Shown piece by piece: positions 1 through 7,223 of a stretch of 8,885 bases of DNA (positions are counted from its first letter, which is position 1; each line of letters opens with the position of its first letter). The notes under the pieces are model-generated. The model was not told the DNA's origin. It did no database searches and was given only the letters and a program-made list of their open reading frames with translations. This DNA comes from an uncultured Clostridium sp. (GTDB taxonomy: Bacteria > Bacillota > Clostridia > Clostridiales > Clostridiaceae): NCBI GenBank assembly GCA_946575275.1, contig CAMNZV010000050.1, forward strand, positions 1 through 8,885, in the 5' to 3' direction. A program made the translations under genes and the position numbers.

Positions 1-105
1 AACTGGTTCGTTTTCAAATCCTTTTTCTTTGTAGAATTCTTGTTCTCCAACTGTAAATACGAATTCGCTTCCACAATCTTTACAAGTTATATTCTTATCT
101 TCCAT
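1..105 (-). CDS. Zinc-ribbon domain protein, N-terminal part (runs off the window)
   Basis: Thirty-five codons are visible, starting MEDKNITCKDCGSEF and ending ...GFENEPV at the window edge. The Cys-x-x-Cys pair at residues 8 and 11, followed by Gly-Ser-Glu-Phe-x-Phe and a G-E-Q-x-F-Y-x-E-K-G-F stretch, is the pattern of the small 'probable zinc-ribbon' proteins common in clostridia. In those a second Cys-x-x-Cys follows soon after and completes the zinc site; here it would lie outside the window. The start is set by AGGAGG about 8 bases upstream of the ATG. The role of the family is not established; a nucleic-acid or protein contact is only inferred from the fold. It has its own promoter and is not obviously part of the decayed operon behind it. 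Confidence 0.8.
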   Translation of the reverse strand, partial: MEDKNITCKDCGSEFVFTVGEQEFYKEKGFENEPV

Positions 106-212
106 ATCTATACCTCCTAAAATTAAAGATTCTAAATTGATATAATAATCTCTAATTTCAAGAAACTATTTACCTAAATGAAACTTTTTATTAGCATTTT
201 TGCTACTTTCTT

Positions 213-241
213 ATAGTATCACATTATTTATTTATTTGCAA
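213..241 (-). promoter_or_regulatory. Likely promoter of the zinc-ribbon gene
   Basis: On the minus strand TTGCAA (236-241) is followed after 17 bases by TACTAT (213-218), which is preceded by TGa (an extended -10). The predicted transcript has a leader of about 100 bases before the gene at 105. The leader contains a small inverted repeat, TAGCA/TGCTA with a short A/T loop, near 192-205; its meaning is unknown. Confidence 0.5.
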
Positions 242-254
242 TACCTTTTTTATA

Positions 255-270
255 ATATTATTAATAATAT
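255..270. repeat. A/T-only perfect palindrome in the intergenic gap
   Basis: ATATTATT/AATAATAT is a perfect 16-base palindrome, extended imperfectly to 251-276. It lies between the 3' end of the bglA pseudogene and the zinc-ribbon promoter. On the minus strand no T-run follows it, so it is not a convincing terminator for the operon. Confidence 0.4.
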
Positions 271-307
271 ATTATACTACCTTTGCAGGACTTATAATTA
301 CTACTAT

Positions 308-1562
308 TTACAGATCTACTCCATTACTTTCAATAACCTTTTTGTACCAATAAAATGAATCTTTTTTATATCTTTTCATTGTTCCCTTACCATCATTATC
401 AATATCTACATAAATAAATCCATATCTTTTTTTCATTTCTCCAGTAGGTGCACTTATTAAATCAATACATCCCCAAGGCGTATATGCAATTAAATCAACT
501 CCATCTTCTAATGCACCTTCCATTGCCTTAATGTGTTCCCTTAAATATGAAATACGATATTCATCATGTATCTCATTGTCTTGTGTAAGTTCATCAACTG
601 CCCCTAATCCATTTTCTACAACCATAATGGGAATTTCATATCTGTTATAAATCTAATGTAACATTATCTTCTTTCAATAATCTTTTTGCAAATACAGGAT
701 ATTCTCCACGTACCATAATATCACCGCAATAATAAAAACTATCTTGCATTTTCTTTTGATTTTTCAAGACATCCTCTGGATTACATGTTAATGGATATGA
801 GCACGCTCCAGCTATCATACATCCAACCTTATACTCTGGATCAATATTATGTGCACGATTTACAGCCCTTGCACTTGCAACTACTTGATTGTGCAAACTT
901 TGATAATTATTTGCTATGTCTTCTTTGGACATATTAGGAATAAAATCTTTAAACAATAAAAGACTATTAATCTCATTAAATGTTAACCAATATTTCACAA
1001 GCCCCTTATATTACTTAAATAATACTTCAGTGTAATTATCAAATAGCGATATTAATTTTCTATTTTTCCATCCACCTAATTCCTCTTCTAAATATAACGG
1101 TGTATCATAATGAGATATTGTTACCAAAGGTTCTATGTTATACTTTTTAAGTTCCATAAAAACATTTCTATAAAACTCTAGACCCTTTTTATTTGGTTCA
1201 TCCTCTATACCATTTGGGAATATTCTTGACCATGAAATTGACATACGAAACATCTTAAATCCCATTTCAGCAAATAAAGTTATGTCTTCCTTGTAGTGAT
1301 GATAAAAATCAATTGCATTGTGATTAGGATAATAATATCCTTCTAAAATAGCACCTTTTGCGTCTTTAGGAAGTGGTGCAAATTGAGGTGCTAATCCAAC
1401 CTGACCATTAGGTAGTCTATATGTTGTACCTCTAGGGCTTGTAGCTGTCCCGGCAGTTGTAACATCAGTTCTAGCTAACCCTCTACCATCTATATTATAG
1501 GCACCTTCACATTGATTTGCGGCAATAGCACCGCCAAAATAAAACTTCTTTGGAAAACTCAC
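308..1562 (-). pseudogene. bglA: 6-phospho-beta-glucosidase (glycoside hydrolase family 1), broken
   Basis: An intact enzyme would cleave phosphorylated beta-glucosides brought in by the PTS, in the cytoplasm. Reading 1562 to 1014 gives the GH1 N-terminus (MSFPKKFYFGGAIAANQCEGAY) through ITISHYDTP-like and GGWKNRK motifs. An in-frame TAA at 1011-1013 interrupts it (F-K-stop-Y-K-G-L-V-K-Y-W). The same frame continues to 645 with the acid/base motif T-F-N-E-I-N and ends after NVTLDL. The frame then changes and resumes at about 643 with RYEIPIMVVENGLG, which holds the nucleophile Glu, running to the normal C-terminus near 308. From memory of family length (about 478 residues), roughly 65-70 residues are missing between NVTLDL and RYEIP. 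The start is GTG with AGGAGGGG just upstream, the RBS overlapping the stop of bglP. Both catalytic glutamates survive, but no complete enzyme can be made. Confidence 0.9.
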
Positions 1563-1573
1563 AATTACCCCTC

Positions 1574-2819
1574 CTATAAGATAACTTTTAGAAGTTCATC
1601 TGAAACTTCTATGTTACTTTTATTAGTATCTATATCAAAATATACTAATAAATCACCTTTTTTTACAACATCATCTTGATTTACAAAGCTTTCAAAGTAC
1701 TTTCCTTCAAGTCGAACAGTATTATAGCCAATATGTATAAGAACCTCACAACCATTATCTGACACAATTCCAATAGCATGTTTTGTAGAGAACAAGGTAC
1801 AAACCACTCCATCAAATGGTGCAAATATCTTACCTTCAGTAGGTCTTATAAGAATTCCTTTTCCCAATAATTCACTTGCAAAAGCTTCATCCCCACACTC
1901 CTTTAATGGTGCTAAATCTCCTTTTGCTGGAGAAAAAATTACTTCTTGTGATATTATTTTTTCTTGTTCACTGTCTTTTTCGTCAATTTTATCATCCTTA
2001 TAATATATATATGCTAACACAAAGGAAAAAACAAATGGTACTAAAGATGCAATTATAAGTGGAACTATTTGTGGTTGCTCTGGATTTATTAATCCTATTA
2101 ATCCTTTAATTTCTTATCTTTTGTTTTTATATAAATAGCTAAAACTACTCCAATTTGAGCAAATGATGCAAAGAATGTAAATGCCATAAGTTGACTTGGA
2201 ATACCTTGCATTAAATCCATAAATGGGAACATAAATATTACTCCATGTACTCCAAACAATACAAATACTTGATAAAATCCTGCTAAAATAGTTCCTGCTA
2301 TATTGGGCTAATTGCAAGTAATGAATTAATTCCAGTATTAATTCATACTCCAACTAAATTTGCAGCAGGTCCAATTAATATAAATCCAATAGGAACAATA
2401 ATAACTAACACAATTACTGGTACTATAAAGTTGCTAACAATCTCTGGTATGTATTTTTTAAGAAATCTTTCTAAAGGTGCTGCTACTGCAACCATAAATA
2501 CTATTGGTAAGAATGTTCCATCTCCAATTGCACTAAGAAGAAGGTATAATCCATCTCCCTGATTTACAACTCCTAAGAAAAGTAATAATGTTGTAAGTCC
2601 CTTAACAATACCACTAGCACAAATCATATTTAAACAAGGTCCCATGGCCTTCATAACTGTAATTACTCCATCCATATTTTTTAGAACATCGTCGTTTGCA
2701 ATACTTTCATCTTTTAAATTGAAACGTAAACGTGTAATACAGTGTTGTAATCCTACAATATTTTCTTTCCCACCTACATTTTTAATAATGTCATCTGCTA
2801 ATTTTGAATACTTTTCCAT
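1574..2819 (-). pseudogene. bglP: Beta-glucoside PTS permease IIBCA, broken by deletions and frameshifts
   Basis: This was a membrane PTS transporter that phosphorylates beta-glucosides during uptake. The start is the ATG at 2819 (MEKYSKLADD), because the upstream in-frame ATG at 2834 runs straight into the GGAGG. IIB is recognisable with its phospho-Cys in GLQHCITRLRF (residue 27). After VITVMKA (residue 58) the usual G-G-Q-Y-Q segment and IIB-IIC linker are missing, and the frame passes directly into IIC (PCLNMICASGIVKG). A second in-frame IIC loss appears near residues 107-114 (2480-2500). TGA at 2343-2345 then stops the frame. A one-base frameshift near 2303 leads to AGFYQVFVLFGVHG ... 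KDKKLKD, which stops at 2098-2100, and a third frame (GLIGLINPEQP) carries the last IIC helix and IIA. IIA keeps the phospho-His in LIHIGYNTV and the supporting His in TKHAIGI, 15 residues apart as usual. Its end (FDIDTNKSN) may lack about 15 residues. Confidence 0.9.
2087..2104. repeat. Exact 9-bp tandem duplication at a bglP deletion junction
   Basis: TATTAATCC occurs twice back to back (2087-2095 and 2096-2104). It lies exactly where the IIC frame ending KDKKLKD gives way to the frame carrying the last IIC helix and IIA, with roughly 100 expected residues of IIC missing. It looks like a scar of slippage or of a repeat-mediated deletion. Confidence 0.7.
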
Positions 2820-2854
2820 TTTCTTTACCTCCATTTAAATTAATTTTTATTGAA

Positions 2855-2881
2855 GGTTTAGCCAACTTAATGTTACTATCC
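2855..2881 (-). promoter_or_regulatory. Remnant of a LicT/BglG-type RNA antiterminator (RAT), terminator absent
   Basis: On the minus strand this 27-base stretch starts GGATAGTAAC and ends GGCTAAACC. It closely follows the RAT pattern GGATtGTtAC ... GGCaAAACC bound by the CAT domain of BglG/LicT proteins (comparison from memory), with a shorter centre. It lies between licT and bglP, where such elements normally sit. A working RAT overlaps the 5' arm of a terminator whose other arm would read like GGTTTAGCC followed by T's. None is present in the 36 bases before the bglP start, so the antitermination switch is no longer functional. The first codons of the RAT (GGA TAG) now serve as the last sense codon and stop of truncated licT. 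Confidence 0.55.
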
Positions 2882-3622
2882 AATTTGAGTATAATTATAT
2901 TTATTATTTATAAATGTTTGAATTTTCAAAACACATTTATAGGCAGATTGATATTTCATTTTTACTACATCTAGTAGTCCATCATTGCTTCCATCATCAA
3001 TTATCTTTCCCAATACTAATCTTTGGGCAAAAAATTTAAGATGTGTTATAAACCTAAAGTAATATACTGAATTCACATCAAATTCAATTCTAAAGTAGTA
3101 TTTTACAATGTTTGATACTTCCTGCATAATACCTGTTATATCAATAATTTGTTCCATTTTACTTTCATCCATAGTTGCATTTACAATGTGTAATGCAATA
3201 AAACCTGCGTCATCCTCTGGGAGCCTAACATGAAACATTTCTTCAATCATATTTAATGAAATAACTCCAATTTCAAATTCCACCTCATAAAATCTCTTAA
3301 TATCCCACATCATGGCATTTTTAATTGCAATTCCCTCCAAATACCTAGATATTGCTGTATATATATGATCACTTAATGATATTATTAAACTTTCACTAAT
3401 GTGTTTCCCTAATTTTATTTCAGCTAATTTTATAATCTCATCTGCTAATTGTATATGTTCTAATGGGATATTTAAGATCAATTGTTTGAACTTTTCATTC
3501 ATACCTTCATCCTTTAATACAAAGACTTTATTAATTTCTTTGCTATTAATTTCATCTTCATTCTTTTTGTTAAAAGCTATCCCCTTTCCACATACAACAC
3601 TTTCATTGCCATTTTCATAAGA
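2876..3622 (-). pseudogene. licT: Transcriptional antiterminator of the BglG/LicT family, both ends lost
   Basis: LicT proteins bind a RAT RNA hairpin and prevent termination ahead of beta-glucoside genes; their activity is set by phosphorylation of His residues in two PRD domains. The frame is open from 3622 (SYENGNES ... GKGIAFNKK ... KVFVLKDEG), which is most of the CAT RNA-binding domain. An in-frame TAA at 3623-3625 stands where the first 15-18 residues should be, so no proper start remains; the first ATG is at 3502, after the CAT domain. PRD1 keeps both His motifs (LSDHI and ALHIVNA). PRD2 keeps the first (THLKFFAQRL) but ends at NNKYNYTQIG, about 20-30 residues early, losing the second PRD2 His (normally in YLTIHI). 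The 3' truncation joins the gene to the RAT element. An internal start could make a CAT-less PRD fragment, but no good RBS is seen. Confidence 0.88.
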
Positions 3623-3627
3623 TTAAT

Positions 3628-3657
3628 TTGAAAAAAATTTTTATATAATGATATACT
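3628..3657 (+). promoter_or_regulatory. Likely promoter of the EcsC-family gene
   Basis: TTGAAA (3628-3633), an 18-base spacer and TATACT (3652-3657) form a good vegetative promoter, 33 bases before the chosen start. It overlaps the place where the 5' end of licT should be, so the licT truncation and this promoter are adjacent. Confidence 0.6.
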
Positions 3658-3689
3658 ATAACTATATTATGAGAAATGAGGTTTTTTCA

Positions 3690-4409
3690 ATGATTGACTA
3701 TATAGATTTAATAATGCCTGAATATGAAGCTTGGAAGGCTCTAATGAAAAAGAAACCTTCTATATTAAGCAAAGCAAGCAAGGGTATTCAAAATAAATTT
3801 AATAGTGTTCTACCTGATAAATACCATGAAATAATGGATATTACCATTAAAAATTTAGTTAAAGGTATTTTAATTGGATCTGAATATTTAAACAAAAAGC
3901 CTATTTCTAATATGCCCCTAAAAATCAGAGAAGAATTATTTAAAAGCAAATTAGAAATATACAGAAAGACGGCTATAGTAGAGGGTGCTTCTACTGGTGC
4001 TGGGGGCTTATTTATGGGTTTTGCAGACTTTCCATTACTACTTACAATTAAAATTAAATTTCTTTTTGAAGCTGCTTCTATATATGGTTTTGATGTTAAT
4101 GATTATAAAGAGCGATTATATATTCTTTACATATTTCAATTAGCATTTTCTTCTCAAGGTAAAACAAATAAAGTTTTTCAAGAACTTGAAAATTGGAATA
4201 ATATCGCACTACAACTTCCAGATGATATAAATGATTTTAATTGGCACGATTTTCAGCAAGAGTATAGGGATTATATTGATATTGCTAAAATGCTTCAATT
4301 AGTTCCACTAATTGGTGCCTTTGTTGGTGCCTATGCAAATTCTAAACTTTTAGATAAACTTGGTGAAACTGCTATGAATTCTTATAGAATGAGATTAATT
4401 AATCAATAA
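3690..4409 (+). CDS. EcsC family protein
   Basis: The product is 239 residues. The glycine-rich hydrophobic block EGASTGAGGLFMGFADFP (about 98-115), followed by a helix that carries on into F-L-F-E-A-A-S-I-Y-G-F-D, and the C-terminal P-L-I-G-A-F-V-G-A-Y-A-N ... Y-R-M-R pattern identify the EcsC family. The family is named after the third gene of the Bacillus subtilis ecs operon, and its biochemical role is unknown. The hydrophobic blocks could touch a membrane, but there is no signal peptide. The start at 3690 is chosen because ATGAGG sits about 8 bases upstream. The earlier in-frame ATG at 3648 lies inside the -10 region, and the one at 3669 lacks an RBS. It is intact while both neighbours are broken, is not linked to an ecsAB transporter here, and its stop overlaps the end of ade on the other strand by 11 bases. 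Confidence 0.88.
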   Translation: MIDYIDLIMPEYEAWKALMKKKPSILSKASKGIQNKFNSVLPDKYHEIMDITIKNLVKGILIGSEYLNKKPISNMPLKIREELFKSKLEIYRKTAIVEGASTGAGGLFMGFADFPLLLTIKIKFLFEAASIYGFDVNDYKERLYILYIFQLAFSSQGKTNKVFQELENWNNIALQLPDDINDFNWHDFQQEYRDYIDIAKMLQLVPLIGAFVGAYANSKLLDKLGETAMNSYRMRLINQ

Positions 4410-5267
4410 ATGTTTGTTTTATTACATCATACAATCCACCTTCAGTTAAACGTACTTCGGGTATTACTGACAACGCTATAAAAGATAAGGTTATAAATGG
4501 ATCTACCTCTTTAGATACCCCTAACTTCCTTGCCATTGACACCATTATTTTAACCTTACTTTGAACATTCTCCTTAGTATCAGTGCTCATTAGTCCAGCT
4601 ATTTCTAGAGTTAGTGATTCTAATATCTTTCCCTTAGATGCAATAACATATCCACCCTGTAATCTTCTTAATTCATTAACTGCAATTATTATATCCTCAT
4701 CATTATCCCCTACAACTATTATATTATGAGAATCATGAGAAACACTTGTTGCAATTGCCCCATTTTCAATGCCATAACCCTTAAGGGCACATACACCAAC
4801 ACCATTAGTTCTTCCATGCCTTTCTACAACACAAAGCTTAGAGAATTCCTTATTAGGTATAAATGTATTGTTTATTCCAGGTATCTCCTCAAACTTATGG
4901 GTAGTTAATAGCGAATATGGAACTATTTCAATTACATGGTTTTTTTCTGACCTATTTATTTTTATACTTTCATAAGATAATGGATTGCACTTAACAGTAT
5001 TTAATAATTCCTGGCTATTTTCAATTACTCCATTATATTCAGCTAAGCTTTTATCATTTATTATGATACCACCCTTAATTATTTGTGATGGAGATGCCTC
5101 TTCAAAATATTTTAATATTAAAATATCAGCCTTATATCCAGCGCCTATAGCACCTAATTCTCTTAAATTATAAGCTTTAGCTGAATTATATGTTGCCATT
5201 TTATATGCCTTAATAATAGGAACCCCTAATTCAATAGCCCTTTTTACACAATAATTAATATGACCTT
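4399..5267 (-). pseudogene. ade: Adenine deaminase, C-terminal fragment cut off by the IS607-type insertion
   Basis: This is the downstream half (289 codons, beginning E-G-H-I-N-Y-C-V-K-R-A-I-E-L-G) of the gene whose first half lies at 7254-8080. It contains the end of the amidohydrolase barrel (MATYNSAKAYNL ... GAGYKADILIL) and the C-terminal domain with V-S-H-D-S-H-N-I-I-V-V-G and G-G-Y-V-I-A-S-K-G-K. The frame is intact to its normal stop. A TTG inside the element end could start it, but there is no ribosome binding site ahead of it, and the upstream sequence is transposon end. Without the metal-binding half it should be inactive. The tail overlaps the EcsC gene by 11 bases. Confidence 0.9.
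5248..5267 (-). other. Predicted guide segment for the TnpB omega-RNA, supplied by ade
   Basis: In known TnpB elements the omega-RNA runs past the right end into flanking DNA, and the next 16-20 bases act as the guide. Here those bases are AAGGTCATATTAATTATTGT, the ade sequence directly after the GG core. The target would be the empty ade site, preceded by GAAGAGG as the presumed recognition motif. This is inferred from position only. Confidence 0.45.
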
Positions 5268-5432
5268 CCGTTGCCAAAAATCTATAAAAATCTATAAACC
5301 TTGTTTAATTCCCTGTTTAACGTGTCCGATTTTGTAATTCAAAAGAATATACTACTTTCGTTTGATGTGACACTCCGAGGGCTTAAATTCCCATACAACG
5401 CATGGTACATATTAGTAGTATCGTTTAAGTGA
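5268..5432 (-). ncRNA. Likely omega-RNA (reRNA) scaffold of TnpB
   Basis: This is the 165-base segment between the tnpB stop and the element end, the place from which TnpB guide RNAs are made in studied IS605/IS607 elements; the 3' part of tnpB probably contributes too. Structure is visible on the minus strand. ATACTACT (5414-5421) can pair with AGTAGTAT (5349-5356) to close a domain. Inside it CCATGC-GTT-GTATGG (5391-5405) makes a 6-bp hairpin with one G-T pair. A GC-richer block, TTTAAGCCCTCGGAGTGTC (about 5368-5386), stands out in this AT-rich context and is probably the conserved core. The last 30 bases carry the TnpA-type repeats. Confidence 0.55.
5281..5298. repeat. Direct repeats TCTATAAAAA / TCTATAAA at the tnpB-side end
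   Basis: TCTATAAAAA at 5281-5290 is followed at once by TCTATAAA at 5291-5298. The same 10-mer occurs twice in inverted orientation near the other end (7192-7201 and 7211-7220). The repeats start 12 bases inside the GG core and are best explained as transposase binding sites. Confidence 0.65.
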
Positions 5433-6554
5433 TTAAACTACTAATTCATATCTTGAAAGATTAATACTTGCATTATAATCTCTATCTATAACACAACCAC
5501 ATTCTTCACAGATATATGTCCTTTCTGATAATGAAAGCTTTGGTTTTACATGACCACACTCACTACAAGTCTTTGATGATGGATACCATTTATCAGCTTT
5601 TACAAACTCAATTCCATTGAACTCACATTTATATTGCATTTGTTTTTTAAACTCATATAAACATTGTTTTGCAATTGCTTTTGATAAATGCTTATTTTTC
5701 ATCATACCTTTAATATTAAGTGTTTCCATAACAACTCTTGATGGTTTGGTTTTCACTATCATATTCGTTGCTTGGTGACTATGATTACTTCTTATATTCG
5801 CTAATTTTCTATGAAGTAATTTAATCTGCTTTTCGATTTTTATAATATTACTTGTTTTGACAAACTTACTCCCTTCTTTATTTTTTAGGTATTTGCGAGA
5901 TACCCTACGTTGTAATCTACGTAGCCTTTTTTCAAGTTGCTTTACAACTCTTGTTTTATTAATATTTTTAAAAGTCATTCCATTCGAGCATATAGCTAAA
6001 TCCTTCACTCCAATATCAATTCCTATGCTTTCAGTAGTTAATTCTACTATTGGTTTTTCTTTTTCAATACCAACTGATATAAACCAATACTTTCCGTCAA
6101 AACTTATTCGTGGATTAGTATATTTACAATTCATAGGTATTGAGTTTTTCTTTATAGTAACCCAACCTACTTTTTCAATTAATACTGAACTTTCTTTAAC
6201 TTTAAGTTTTGATGTATCGTTATAAAAAGACGGCTTGGACTTTCTTCGGCTCTTGAATCGTGGTCTATCAGCTAACCCTTTGAAAAACTTTTTATAAGCT
6301 TCACAACCATCTTTAACAGCTTGTTTAGCCACATTGTTAGATACTTCATTAAGCCAATTAAGTTCTGTTTTCTTTAAGGTAGTTAATTCTTTTCTTAAAT
6401 CATTATCGGATATGAATTTACCACCATTTTTATAGTTTTCTTGTTGTCTTGCTAAAGTCCAATTATAGATAAATCTTGCAGTACCAACTGATTGCCATAA
6501 TTTTTGTTCATGCTCTTTAGTTGGATATAATCTAACTTTCTTCCCCAATATCAT
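5433..6554 (-). CDS. tnpB: RNA-guided endonuclease TnpB (IS607-type OrfB)
   Basis: The protein is 373 residues, a usual length for compact TnpB. TnpB proteins are RuvC-type nucleases directed by an omega-RNA; they cut the empty donor or other sites and so help the element persist. The N-terminal OrfB helix-turn-helix part (PTKEHEQKLW ... ARFIYNW) is present, then the central block ending ADRPRFKS. The RuvC acids are present: Asp180 in S-I-G-I-D-I-G-V-K-D, Glu277 in V-V-M-E-T-L-N-I-K, and the closing D-R-D-Y-N-A-S-I-N-L (Asp357/Asp359). Four cysteines (330, 333, 349, 352) make the zinc finger C-S-E-C-G ... C-E-E-C-G. No key residue is missing, so it should be active. Its start lies inside the end of tnpA (23-base overlap) with AAGGAG about 9-10 bases upstream, so the two are translationally linked. 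Confidence 0.95.
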   Translation of the reverse strand: MILGKKVRLYPTKEHEQKLWQSVGTARFIYNWTLARQQENYKNGGKFISDNDLRKELTTLKKTELNWLNEVSNNVAKQAVKDGCEAYKKFFKGLADRPRFKSRRKSKPSFYNDTSKLKVKESSVLIEKVGWVTIKKNSIPMNCKYTNPRISFDGKYWFISVGIEKEKPIVELTTESIGIDIGVKDLAICSNGMTFKNINKTRVVKQLEKRLRRLQRRVSRKYLKNKEGSKFVKTSNIIKIEKQIKLLHRKLANIRSNHSHQATNMIVKTKPSRVVMETLNIKGMMKNKHLSKAIAKQCLYEFKKQMQYKCEFNGIEFVKADKWYPSSKTCSECGHVKPKLSLSERTYICEECGCVIDRDYNASINLSRYELVV

Positions 6555-7158
6555 TCTCTAACAACTCCTTAATCATCTTCTTGGCTTTATTCGCTCTTTT
6601 ACCTTGAAGTCTGCAACTAAAAACTGTAACAATTTGAATTAAATCTTCAACTAATTCCTGTTCTTCTGTTTTTTCAGTATTGTCTATAATTTCAATAGTA
6701 GTTCCATATTTAGTACATAGATTTTCTATAATTTCAAAGCCAAATCTTAGCAATCTATCTTTGTATAGAATTACTATCTTTTCAACTTCTGAATTAGTTA
6801 TCATATCTATTAGCTGATTTAATCCCTTTTTATTGTAGTTAATGCCACTACCTATGTCAGTAATAACATCAAAAGAATACCCTTTAGCAATCATGTATGT
6901 TTTAACATTTTCTATTTGTCTTTCAAGGTCATCTTTTTGTTTATTACTTGATACTCTACAATATCCAATTATTTTTTTTGTATTAGTTACAATTCCTTTA
7001 ATTCCTAAAAAATGATTAAGTTGCTCTTGTGAGTAGTATCTTGTACCACCATCAGTTATATGACTTGGTTTTAATGAACCATTTTTATCCCAATTTCTAA
7101 GTGTTTGAACCGTTTTTCCTATATTTTCTGCAAACACTCCTATTGAGTAATACTTCAC
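6532..7158 (-). CDS. tnpA: IS607-family serine transposase (MerR-type HTH plus resolvase domain)
   Basis: The product is 208 residues. Residues 1-50 form a MerR-like DNA-binding domain (YYSIGVFAENIGKTVQTLRNWDKNG ... TRYYSQEQL). Residues 62 onward are a serine-recombinase catalytic domain with I-G-Y-C-R-V-S-S, Ser70 being the predicted nucleophile and Arg68 beside it, then the D-R-L-L-R-F-G motif (134-140) with further catalytic arginines. The DNA-binding domain at the N-terminus, ahead of the catalytic domain, is the hallmark of IS607 rather than Tn3-type resolvases. The start is GTG, with GAGGTGAT about 7 bases upstream. The C-terminus overlaps tnpB. It would cut and join both element ends and target through a Ser-DNA link at the GG core. 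Confidence 0.95.
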   Translation of the reverse strand: MKYYSIGVFAENIGKTVQTLRNWDKNGSLKPSHITDGGTRYYSQEQLNHFLGIKGIVTNTKKIIGYCRVSSNKQKDDLERQIENVKTYMIAKGYSFDVITDIGSGINYNKKGLNQLIDMITNSEVEKIVILYKDRLLRFGFEIIENLCTKYGTTIEIIDNTEKTEEQELVEDLIQIVTVFSCRLQGKRANKAKKMIKELLENDIGEES

Positions 7159-7177
7159 AATTTATCACCTCAATAAG

Positions 7178-7206
7178 ATTATATAAGCATATCTATAAAA
7201 AGTCAA
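7178..7206 (-). promoter_or_regulatory. Promoter of tnpA, overlapping transposase-type repeats
   Basis: TTGACT (7201-7206), a 17-base spacer and TATAAT (7178-7183) on the minus strand form a near-consensus promoter with about 15 bases of leader before the GTG. The spacer and the edge of the -35 are made of one arm of the TCTATAAAAA inverted repeat, so TnpA binding would be expected to repress its own promoter. Confidence 0.7.
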
Positions 7207-7223
7207 TACATTTTTATAGATAT
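7189..7223. repeat. 13-bp perfect inverted repeat at the tnpA-side end
   Basis: ATATCTATAAAAA (7189-7201) and its exact complement TTTTTATAGATAT (7211-7223) are separated by 9 bases. The arms contain the same 10-mer found as direct repeats at the other end of the element. Arrays of this kind near both ends are expected as TnpA binding sites. Confidence 0.7.

Noticed and set aside
251..283. A/T-only palindrome as terminator of the bgl operon
   Set aside because: No G/C pairs in the stem and a run of A rather than T follows on the minus strand.
1876..2058. Plus-strand frame of 60 codons within the PTS gene
   Set aside because: It is opposite recognisable IIA sequence and has no similarity, RBS or promoter.
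2114..2353. Minus-strand frame MEYELILELIHYLQL...
   Set aside because: It is an out-of-frame reading; another frame of the same DNA gives recognisable IIC sequence (AGFYQVFVLFGVHG), so this is a shadow over the broken permease.
5857..6225. Plus-strand hydrophobic frame opposite tnpB
   Set aside because: It is antisense to the RuvC core of tnpB; hydrophobicity comes from the complement of Lys/Arg codons.
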